Assembly (NCBI RefSeq): GCF_051401765.1
Contig: NW_027480432.1
Span: 10,744,501-10,808,500 of the forward strand
Length of the DNA: 64,000 nt
Source: Calliopsis andreniformis
Taxonomy: Eukaryota > Arthropoda > Insecta > Hymenoptera > Andrenidae
Direction: 5' to 3'
The notes beneath the pieces were generated by a model. That model saw only the letters and a program-made list of their open reading frames with translations, ran no database searches and was not told the DNA's origin. Position 1 is the first letter of the stretch, and every line of letters begins with the position of its first letter. Both the position numbers and the translations under genes were made by a program. Shown piece by piece: positions 36,333 to 46,589 of the stretch.

Positions 36333-36599
36333 AATTGGAAAATGTTATTTACTAAAAAACTGTTATATGTGCTACATAGAAAAGTTTTTTAACAAAAGAT
36401 ACAATTTTTCAATTTTAGCACTCACGCTACTTTGCCCAAGAACGTTTCAATTATTTCAATAGAATAGCATATTTTATTAATTTAAGCCCGTAATTGAGAA
36501 GTAAAAATCGCTCATGGCATCGAAATTTAAAAAATATGATTTTCAAATTAGTTTAGGTCATTCTATGTGCATTTTATGTATACTTTCTTTCGTCACGTG

Positions 36600-37350
36600 A
36601 CTCTCGAGAGGCATCTAAGTAAAGAAGCTCCAACTTATTCCGCAGTTCAACACATCCCCAGAAAATTACGGCATTTTGATGACCCTCGGCAAGTATTTCG
36701 TTCGGAAGTTGGAAGACATGCTCGGAATTAGGAGTGTTTGGAAGTTCGAGGCGCCAGGTGTCGCAGCTTCAGTGCTGGCTATAGGCGCGATACGGCTCGT
36801 CAGTCAGCCGGCAGCTCACTGCGGGATTGTGTCGTTTCGCCGTGATTGGCGTCGATGCGTTCTCGTTCGATTTGTTCAATCACCTTTTCGCCGCGTGAGA
36901 ACTGGCGCCTCTTGAATTTCAAAGTTCGTGGAACCGCGAGGACGAACCCGTGCGCGTGGTGCATGGTCGACCTAACTCGGACACCTTCGACGCGAGAAAA
37001 ACCGCCAAGGAGCCGAGGAGGAAAGGATTCCGCGTTGATCGTGAAAGTCGATCCGGTCTTCCAGCCGCGGAACCCTATCGGCGAGGAGCAGCCTCCTTGT
37101 CGCTTTCCTCGTTTTCGTTTCTCCAAAAGGTACGTCGATCCTATGCAACTGTTTCGTTACCGGCGACTCCTGTTTATTTGTTCGTATTCGAATCGCGAGC
37201 CCGCTTTTTCGCGCTTCCCTGGAACCTCCAGTTCACGCGGTGTCGTATTAAAAGCGTTTTAAGCGGGGGATGTCGTTACTACAGAGGATGCCTCGAGCCG
37301 ATCTTGCGCTCGCGAGTAACTCGGAACAACCGTTAACTCCAATTCTTCGC
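36600..37350 (+). promoter_or_regulatory. CpG-rich promoter-like block with probable non-coding first exon
   Basis: The base composition rises sharply in G+C and CpG relative to both flanks. All frames are long and open here (up to 138 codons plus, 108 minus) because stop codons are rare in G+C-rich DNA, so the ORFs are not evidence of protein. A TCAGTCAG initiator-like sequence lies near 36800, and a good donor (CCAAAAG|GTACGT) lies near 37128-37136. This fits a plus-strand 5' exon followed by a long intron. No downstream exon was found in the window. Confidence 0.45.
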
Positions 37351-37970
37351 AATTTTTGCCTCTCTGCGAGATACGCTAGAAATAATGTTTAATCGTTTGC
37401 AAAGTGATTTCAGTGCTGCTATTTATATCTGTACGTTGAACAGCCGTATCTTTTAATCGCTTTACACGATGTTTTACGGACGTCCAATCGATTGGAGTAG
37501 GCCGTGATAATCCTGAATCTCTGGGGACTACGATAGGGCAGGTGGCCGTGTAATGTAACGCTGAGAATAGGTGTTTTTGAAAAATTACTTATAAAGTTTC
37601 ACCTCCTCTTGCATATTTCTCGCAATGCACGTGGCTTGGTGTTACATCGAGAGCGTGGAGAGTAACGCTATCTCCAAGGAGCCAGTTTGTTTTTATTTCT
37701 ACTGGTTTCGTCGGTATAATCACATTCCGCGTACGCTTTCGTGTTCTTGTTGCAAACTATTTTCACTACATCGTTTAAAAAGAACGGTGAAGGTTGTCTA
37801 GCTCATTCTACGAGGAAATATTGGATGTTTCCTTAGAGAGAACAAGTTTTGTTGAATCTGAAATTTTTCTTGCTTGAAAGGTGTTCATGGGAAAGTGATG
37901 GCTACTTTTAGAGACACACGTTTACCACTTGCATGTTATACATATATAGTATCATATACATATATTAGTA
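37351..37970. other. moderate-GC sequence downstream of the 37 kb island, probably intronic
   Basis: It continues the island at decreasing G+C with no open frame of note. Confidence 0.4.
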
Positions 37971-37974
37971 TCTG

Positions 37975-38330
37975 TTAGAAATTCGAAGGAAATTTCTACA
38001 AGAACTTTCTCATTCTGAGGATCTGAAAGAAAGGCTGCGAGGTTCGCCACAAAAGGCATTATTTTCACCACTCCGTAGCTAAATCCTTTAGGAACACTAT
38101 TTTTATTCTTTAGTAATGGTCTCGAGTCACTTGTTATCACCAAACACTCCCCTTTCTTGTAAACAATCAATTCTACGACACTCGATAGCCGGAAGACCCA
38201 ACGTGGTTACCAGCCATCACCTGCCGGCAGAACTGTTCAGTCTCACTTACTTCCTTTTTAAGCCACTCACGTTCTAAGACCCTGTTATAAATCCATCGAA
38301 AATAAGCCATCACTATCAGGGTCAATCTGA
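37975..38330 (-). pseudogene. unidentified coding-like repeat, copy A
   Basis: On the minus strand this matches the plus strand of 41890-42230: GGATTTAT, GATGGCTGGT.ACCACGTTG, TATCGAGTG, GTGTTTGGTGAT and AAAGAATAA are shared in order. The frame 37952-38170 (KKGECLVITSDS, LLKNKNSVPK) aligns with a frame in copy B (KCLVIPKRFD, LKNKNIVLK), so the ancestor may have been coding. Copy A has a stop just upstream. Family unknown. Confidence 0.5.
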
Positions 38331-39900
38331 CTTGCTTTACACATTGGTAGTCTTCGATATTTAATTACGACAACCAGAAAATCAAATTCAGATTTATTCA
38401 GCGAATAAAATCATTCATACTAAGACAACAGCGTTACGCTAAACGCAATTAGGTAATTACAACAGCGATTATCGCCACAGATACCTTATACTATAATGCT
38501 CCTCGGCGTCGTGATCTCCACAACTCTGTACTTACCTCTTCACGGTATCTCGTCACAGTTACTAGTTATGCTTAAATTCTAAAATTCTTGAGCGTAATTC
38601 TCTGGTACATGACCCATTGAATCGTGTTTTACAGAGCCCATAATCGTCCCGCATGCCACCTTCTGATACAGAATATTTTATGGATGTCTTTTTATGGCCA
38701 TGTCATATAATGGGCATATTTATACTACCCTTCCTAAGCATCTTGTTTTCCTGCGTTTTATTGAATATATGAGCCACCCAGATGCCAAACTGATTAACTC
38801 CATAAAACAGAAAGCAGAGGAAAGTGACGATACGAGAAACAATTTATTCTAAGATTTACCTTGAAGTAAAGAATTAGAGTTATCTACTATAGTAAATTGT
38901 TTCAGAGATAATTGGTTTTGTTCCTAAAATATTGAATTCGTGACTTAGATCTTGAAATCTGCCAGAATGACTTCGAAGATATAATAAATGTTATTTACCA
39001 ACCATACATAATTTTATTATTTCATGACAGTAAACATAATTATGCAGGTAAATTTTTCAGTTTTTAAAACATTGACCATTAGTTACGTGCTTTTACGATA
39101 AAAATGAAATTTTTGTAAAAAGTGAAATCGATCAGTTTAGCTCTTAAAAACTCAACTTCGACTTATACATTACCTTCGCTTCATTGCCTTAACTATCAAA
39201 TATGCTTGTTTATAACGTACTAAATAGAACTGCTACAAACAACACTCATGTGCAATACTCAGCACCATTGTTTTGTAAGAAAATAATTTATTTATTCTAA
39301 GCAGGCACTTAGCATTACTTAAAAAAATACTCAAAGGACAGATAAACGTAATTAGTCACTAAGGAGTTGAAAATTATAGAAACTAAGCGCAAAATACAAA
39401 TTAATAACAAAAGTAATTAAATACGAACTAATAACAAATATGATATATAAAAAAAAAACAAGAACTAGTATCGTAATATAAAAAAAGATGTAGTATAATA
39501 TAATAATATACGCCAACACAAGGCAGCCATTGCGTTCTCGTCACTCATGTTACAGTCGCCCGCTCATTCTTCATCGGTCTGGGCACCGTCTACTGTTTAC
39601 TGGATTTATCTACAATGTCATAACAATACATAATTCGTTAAAAGTTCCGTCGTAGTAAAGGATCCATTGTCCATATTTATTATATAATTTTTATCGTCTA
39701 CCATCAATCGATCTTAGAAAAGTGGTATCGTCTTTTTAAAGAAGATCCTCTCGATGTTTTTTATTAAATTTAGTTTCTTGATAAACAATGTTGTTGACTA
39801 ACTTTTTAGCAGCTATGTCCCTATCATGATTCAGGTTTGCCTTTTTATTTACGTATATCCGGTAGCTCCACCTCCGCAAGTGTTGTATTATTTGTTCGTT
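38331..39900. other. non-coding or decayed sequence
   Basis: No intact frame. Part of it may be decayed retroelement continuing from the integrase relic. Confidence 0.4.
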
Positions 39901-40069
39901 GCAGCAGTCAAAATAATGAATAGAATGGGGTGAAAACCTAGTTGATTTTTGTATAATTATGTTCTAATTTTCCAACCTGTTGAGCCATTCTACATTTTTC
40001 TGAATTGTTTAAGAAACCGTACCGTGTGAGCAAGCTGTTACAGTTATCAATGAAATGAATTGTACATAT

Positions 40070-40367
40070 TTTGCGAAAACATAAGCTATTAATAAAATAT
40101 GTTAAGAATCATCTTTAGAAAATTCAAAAGATCTTGTACAATAAAAATGTACCGTTTCAAATAATATCATTTTTTCGGAATTGAATGCGAATAACTCTGT
40201 TTAGGTCCGATGTGTCGCTTGAAAACAATGTATGGAATATAATGGTCTATGTATTCCTTTATGAATACTCGCATTCTTGGAAACTAATATTTCTGAGCTA
40301 TCCGATCGAATGTCTTATCATAACCCATGTGACCATTCTCATCGCGATAAAGACGTAACAATCCAAG
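40070..40367 (-). pseudogene. Ty3/gypsy-type integrase relic (zinc-binding and start of catalytic core)
   Basis: The minus frame from 40367 reads LGLLRLYRDENGHMGYDKTF, then a TAG at the position of the usual Trp in the YYWP motif, then FPRMRVFIKEYIDHYIPY, and ends SHSIPKK before TGA. This is the H2C2 segment of LTR-retrotransposon integrases, with most zinc ligands lost (one His to Arg, both Cys to Tyr). Further on, in another frame, ILLIAYVFAKYVQF recalls the start of the catalytic core. It is clearly dead. Confidence 0.7.
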
Positions 40368-40775
40368 TCTATTTTCATTCGAAACAAAGCTTTCTTTGCT
40401 ATCGAATCTCCTGAGACTGGTATTTGGGAAAACTTGGAAAATAACGACATTTTACAGTTACTTTGTTTGATGTCTGGTAGCTTACATACATGCGATCTTA
40501 ACCACTCTTCTTTCTTTTGCAAGGATCATTAGGGTCACAAATGGAGAGATACTTTCACGTCATTAATTATCAAATCGGTAATTATTTTGTGTACCCTTTC
40601 TCTCCTAATACAAGATAATTGTAGTAATAGCAACTCACCACTTAAGCTTCCTTAATAACTATCTTCATCTGGCCAGTACTTACATACCATAATTTAGCGC
40701 TTGTCGCTATTACATGTTCCTATCGCTTTAGAAGCTCCTCCAACGTATGTCGCGTGTTGTTATCCAGGTTGTCGG

Positions 40776-41201
40776 TCACGTAACAACGTGGATCTGTTCC
40801 ATTCTCCGACACCCCTTGAACACATCGTTGCAACCTGTCCCATTCGTGTTAGTGATTATTTGCATCTCTGCATTCGCTAAAACATTCTTCCCCGCTAGAA
40901 TTTTATATTCTCGTCTTACATCCGTCTTCTCCTTATCATCAAGCTTCTTATTTCCTGCGATGCTTATGAGCAACTCGAATATCGCCTCGTATCTGGTGCC
41001 TAAGATCGCTTGACGTAGATTGGGATCCATAATAGTATTCATGATTAACTCCACTAATTCTGACGGTGTAAACACCGCGCGTATTTGCTTCAAAGACGTC
41101 AGCTTTGTGCGAGCAGATCGTGCGTAAGACATAGCTAATTCATTAATACATATGCTAGAGAGCTCGAAGTGTCTGATGGTGCAGTTTTTTCTCAGATACA
41201 A
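40776..41201 (-). CDS. unidentified 141-codon frame, possibly retroelement gag or endogenous viral remnant
   Basis: The minus frame has good coding character (MSYARSARTKLTSLKQIRAV, FTPSELVELIMNTIMDPNL, ELLISIAGNKKLDDKEKT). Coding-like sequence continues upstream to about 41440 and downstream to about 40640 only across stops and frameshifts, so it is a decayed gene. It lies 5' of the integrase relic on the same strand, where gag would be, but I do not recognise a gag motif. An endogenous nucleoprotein of a negative-strand RNA virus is an alternative. Identity is uncertain. Confidence 0.4.
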   Translation of the reverse strand: MYLRKNCTIRHFELSSICINELAMSYARSARTKLTSLKQIRAVFTPSELVELIMNTIMDPNLRQAILGTRYEAIFELLISIAGNKKLDDKEKTDVRREYKILAGKNVLANAEMQIITNTNGTGCNDVFKGCRRMEQIHVVT

Positions 41202-41889
41202 AAACTATGTACGTCCTCGCAGACTTTTTCCAGGTGCAAGGGTGAACTTCCCACGTGGCATATGGGTTGCGAGTTTCAATCGTTGATGTGGCACATGCTT
41301 AGCTTAGTTCCTCGACCTTATTATACTGTATCATATTCGTGCATCATGGCTAATCCCCGAATTAATGAATTCTGGACATTATTCCTGGATGTAATTTTGT
41401 TCCTGAATTTTCCAATAGTAGCTTGACACACGGTATCTGCTATTTCCCATACTAAAAACCTAGACACACATGGCCGACAATTTCATTGGTCTAAAGGTCG
41501 ATTACAGGCTTAATAAATTTTATATATCGATTACTTTCTTGATCATTAAATAGAAAAAGGACTGTTCAGTCTGTAAGCCTTTAGTTAGACTCATAAAATT
41601 ATCAGTCGTGTGCGTCCAAGCATATGTTTGTCTATACATATATATACAGTAATAAATCACGTAAAATAAAAATAAAAAATGGAACATTTATATCTAACAC
41701 GTAGGAACGTGGCATCACTTGCTCTCAAAGTTAAGTGATATAGTGTTTAAGTCTCATAGTTTCGCACGTCAGGATTCCACGTCTAATGCTAGTAATTTGA
41801 AAGAAATCACCACGATTTTCAAGATCTTTTTATTCCAAGGTTCCAGGGTAAATGTTAGGATTCATGTATCTTACTAGTTATTAGCAACG

Positions 41890-42230
41890 ATTTATTTTTT
41901 ATGGATTTATGTTAAACTCGAGTGGAAGTGACTGAGACTATACAGTCATATTGACTGGCGATGGCTGGTGACCACGTTGAGTCTTTTAGATATCGAGTGA
42001 CGTATGGTTAATTGTTTAGAGGAAGAGGAAGTGTTTGGTGATTCCCAAACGATTCGACACCATATTCTTAAAGAATAAGAATATTGTTTTGAAGGATTTA
42101 ATCATAGAATGGGAAAAACAATGTCTTTTGGTAAGAGAAGTGCGATGATTCTTACAGTATTTACCCCAGAACCTCGGAGCGAGAAACTTCTTTGGAACCC
42201 TAGCGATTTCCCTCAAATTTCTAGCATATC
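41890..42230 (+). pseudogene. unidentified coding-like repeat, copy B (inverted relative to copy A)
   Basis: See copy A (37975-38330). Copy B has several stops in the shared frame. Together the two copies form an inverted pair enclosing the retroelement-like relics at 40.0-41.45 kb. Confidence 0.5.
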
Positions 42231-44811
42231 TGTTATTAGTTCGCTATGAAATAGGTATATCTCCCCTAAAGGTGTGCGCTTTAAAATATACCTCTTCTAA
42301 ATATAACAACGCTTCCACTTGCAGATTTGCTAGTATTTGAAGCTTATGAAAATCACTGAAACCTCAACGCTTTTCTATCTTCATCTTAAACTTTTTCTTT
42401 GCCTTATAAAATTGCGCTTGTATGAACATTAATTACAGAAGTGGATGGTAAATAATGTATAATTGCGTTGTACAATTTTCTTCTGAATAATTTCCTGAAA
42501 GTACAGACCGTAAGAAATTACACAGCATGCACTTAATTAGAACTTCTTATTTTGCAAATCGTACGATAACGATCAACCACGTGTTCATTGAATTTCAATG
42601 CGAAGCGTAAACACTTTTAAATTCTAAAGTATGAATTTACTTTGTATTTACTACGAGATTCTGGAAATTGCTTAAAGCAAACAAATTTACTTGTTACATA
42701 CTGTCACGTGTATTTTTAATGTAACCAAACTAAACTGTCAGCACAGAGTTGACTTCGGAGATATCCTCACTATAACATCCCCATTTAATACAATGACTTT
42801 TCTAAAATATAATTTTTTTGATTACAAAATCATTTCGTTCGGGTAACAACTAAACTCTGAATTAATTTCCACAACTTTAAATAGTGATTTGAAAATGACT
42901 GATTATGTTATTCCTATAAATGAGTTTTATTCACTACTACCAATAACCTCGAACACATCGAACCTAAGTTACTGTAACAAACATTGTTACATCTTCTTGT
43001 GGTTAACAAATATCTAAAAGGAGAATTTACAAGATAGAAATAGTTGTAGCCACTGCTACCTGAAACGTGCCGATGTGACGGCGAAGAGCGAGTTTTTCTG
43101 GTGTACGTGCACCATTGTTACAAGTGCAAGGTTACATGCAACGTGCATTGTGTATCTGGACGATTATTTTCTCACTGTAAACGACCGTCGATTCGCTGTT
43201 TGCACAATATGAACGGTTCTTTCCAGGCTGTCGCCGTTCGGTTTCTTATCACGAGTACCGTCTAAATCATTCAAAGAATAACTTTATCGTTCTAACGCCC
43301 GTAATTCTCTGCACAGGCGGCATTCCAGTGTGTACGTTTGCATTCTCGAGTCCTCTAACGATTCAGGTGGAATCTTTTCACTCTCATCTTATTCGAAATT
43401 GTATTTTTTATAATGTAACGTAACAAGCACATATTGCTGTGTATTACAGTATTATCGTTATCTTTAGATTAGTTGTAAGGTAATTATGTTTGTGATAAGC
43501 AGGTTTCTGAAGTGGGTTATTGTTTTCTTCGGACAGTGTATCAATTTTTCACGAGTTTGATCACGTACACGGAATATAGAATAGATTCTTAAAAATTGTT
43601 CCATAGACTTTTCTGTTTCTGGTACATTTTGGAAGAAATTAATACAGCATACAAAAAGATATAAAAATGATATATTTAAAATTATAATGTACTTATGACT
43701 GATTTCATTTAAAATTCACTTTTCATTGTTTCCAGTAAAGTAATTGAAAAATATGAAGTTGTTAGTTAATTTTCATAAAAATTATACTTCAGTTTGTAAA
43801 TTATCTTCAAATTCTTCAGATTTGAGACACTTTACAAGGTTAGAGAAACAACGAATAGAAAACTATGAGTAGAAGAAAGACAAAACTGAAAACATTTTGT
43901 TATTTTTGCTTTTGATGACTGTTAATAACTTCGTATTTTAAATTTCTGGAAATAAGCACAAGAGCCTTTTACTTGCATATCTTAACTCTGTATAAATTTA
44001 AATGAAACTGAAGTGACGAAAGTAGTAATTTAGGAAGTATCCAAATTTATCAGAAAATGTTACGATAAAAATGCAAGTATTTAAAAAGTAAAAAGTATTA
44101 AACATAAATATTGGTTTTGAAGCATATTTTATACGAATGTATCGTAAAATATGGATTATTTAAAAAATGGAAATATATAATGCCCGAATAATTCAATTTA
44201 TATTAAACCTTTTAATATACAAAATAGTGATCGATTATGTAACACAACGCCTATAAACGTAAACGAAAAATTTCTTTCGTTTCGTGCAATCTGATTTTAG
44301 TCATTTTGGGTCAACGAATCGTTTACTGTTTCTGAAACGACTACTTTTATAGTATTAAGTCCATACTTACTGCCTTTTTATGGGTTTGTGTTGTTTTAAC
44401 CTATCGCGTGCTGCGTCATACATATGTACATATATGAATGACACGTTTCCTGTGGACTCCCGTCATTTAAGTATACATAAGTTATGTGACAGATGTTTTT
44501 TACCAGATAATAATTTCATGCTTTTACAGAAAATACCATTAGCAAATTAACTCCATTTTACTCATCTGGTAATTAGGAGTGAGTATGGTAAAATGGCACC
44601 AAAAAAATCGATTATTTTGCTTTTAGTAAAAAATAACGGAGCTTTAAAATAATTTTGGAGACCCTTTTTCAAAATCTGTATTAGATTTTCTCATTACATT
44701 ACTCATTGGAAGTATTGCATGTATGTAATATCTTATTAAAAACGCATTTAGGTAAATATAAGGAGTTGAAAACAGAAGATACAACTTTTTCATATAATAT
44801 TATACAGGGTG
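42231..44811. other. mostly non-coding, with a GC-richer patch at 43000-43350
   Basis: The patch has raised CpG and could be regulatory. No exon is assignable, and the remainder is A+T-rich. Confidence 0.4.
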
Positions 44812-45200
44812 TAAACAGTATATATGGTAATATTATAAAGGGTGGTAAGGGAGCTCGAATGAAATAAAATGTTAAATATAATAAATCAAGTATAGATCAT
44901 ATAATAATATAAATATAATAGATTAAACATAAAATGTCTGATCTATCTTCGTTTTGTAATAACAATGCCTTAAAGTCAACATACTTATATTCTAAGCTAA
45001 CAATCGGCGAATTTCGTAAATTTGTGGATAAATTAAGAGGCAAAAATAGAGCAAAACAGTCTGAATACATTTTGTTGTATGTTTTACGGTTTAACTTTTA
45101 TACAGTTTTAAATATACGAGTTCCATTTCCTAGCAACCTCTCGGACTTGCAAAGCTTTATAAATGTTGTCTCCATGTATAACTTTTCTAAACGTTTTACA
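44812..45200. mobile_element. half copy of fold-back element C
   Basis: It starts TACAGGGTGTAAACAGTATA and follows the left arm of element C (TTTTGTAATAACAATGCCTTAAAG, ACATTTTGTTGTAT, CATTTCCTAGCAA). The right arm is missing. The open frame 44934-45203 is a by-product of this repeat. Confidence 0.65.
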
Positions 45201-46050
45201 TAAAGATCTGTAATAAAAGATATTTTTTAGTTGGACGAAATGAACATTTTTTAGTCATAAGTTTTCAAAAAACCTATAAGTGAACATCAAGTGAAGTACA
45301 AGTGAACATCACTTCAATAAGTGAACAACCTAATACTTATAATATAAACGTCTCGATTTTTCAATTGTGTTCTGACATCTGAATATATGTATTATTTTTT
45401 GTTTTCTATTAGGTATATATATTAGAATTTAAAGCTAAAATTGAATAAAGCTAGCATTAGTGTTAAGAAATTGAGATACCATCAGTTGTTAGAACATTTA
45501 CCTCGCTTTTGGAACCAGTCTAGGCAAAAATGACCCTTATTTACAGAATATGAATTAATATTGGTAACTGATTAGAAAATTAAAGTTTTCTAGTTACCAT
45601 GTACGAGGGATTGAGGAAGCCATTCTGCCTTAATAACAACATTTGCTACCGGAATTTATATTACATCGCGACAGTGATAATTCACGATATCACTTGGTAA
45701 TCCAATCATGAATTCAAGTATGAACGTACCTTCATACCACCCACGTGAACTTTCTCGAGCAGTAGCCATGAAATTCGTCGGTGGGAAAATTAATCGAGCG
45801 ATGAACCATACAGAATTACACTCTGAACATGAAACCCGCGTTCACATGATCCTGATATCAGTTGTATTCATTTTTACATTAAATGGACTACTAAAATTGT
45901 TGGTATTGAAAATCTAGCTTATTGGCTTTGTCTATGGTGAAGAAAAAGAACATTGAAACTTGATACAGTAGCAATATGTATCATATACGGAGTGTTCTGT
46001 ACAAATTTTGCTAATGAATTCTATGAATGAATGCAAGACTAACAAGGAAA
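45201..46050. other. non-coding A+T-rich DNA
   Basis: AAGTGAACATC-type short tandem similarity lies at 45280-45330. The frame 45708-45917 is not recognised. Confidence 0.45.
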
Positions 46051-46054
46051 CTTT

Positions 46055-46580
46055 ATGATGTATGCACCGAGTTGTTCAATTTTTTTGAGACGTAGGGAAA
46101 AACAAATAAAACACTTTCACAAAGTAGAAACTTTTTTCCCCGTTTTTGGGGAATTAATTATTTGAAATTGAAATGAAAATAACTTTTTTAATTAATCTAC
46201 TCGCTTTTCGGGAAAATAGTTTTACACTTTCTTGTAAGGAACAACCAGATGCAATACAAAATATATGATTCCACTAAAAAAGATTAATATGACACATTTT
46301 TTTTGAATAAAGAAGAATGTTTCGGGAATCTAAATTATTGCAATTTATTAGTGATAAAATATCAATTAATTTTATATATTAATTTCTCTTGTTAAGTCAT
46401 TGGAAACGTTGAAAATCGTGGATGCCATTACATTATACACCCCTACAGAAATTTTCACACTTTCAATAATTAATTTCCCGAAAACAAGGCAAATGTGCTC
46501 CTTCCTACTTTGTAAAAGTACTTTGTTTGTTCTCCCTTACATCTAAATAAAAATTGAACAAAGAACTGGGTGTACACTTC
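46055..46580. mobile_element. fold-back element F
   Basis: Arms at about 46055-46164 and 46464-46580 pair: TTGTTCAATTTTTTTGAGACGT with the mirror of CTAAATAAAAATTGAACAA, AAAGTAGAAA with its mirror, and GGGGAATTAATTATT with AATAATTAATTTCCC. No coding sequence. Confidence 0.65.
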
Positions 46581-46589
46581 GTAAAATTC

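Noticed and set aside
36846..37336. Long overlapping open frames (138 and 128 codons plus, 108 codons minus)
   Set aside because: All frames are open because the block is CpG-rich and lacks A+T-rich stop codons. No domain is seen and the frames contradict each other.
37975..42230. Terminal copies A and B as LTRs of a retrotransposon
   Set aside because: They are in opposite orientation, and LTRs must be direct repeats.
44934..45203. 89-codon plus frame
   Set aside because: It lies within the single-arm copy of fold-back element C, whose other copy is not open.
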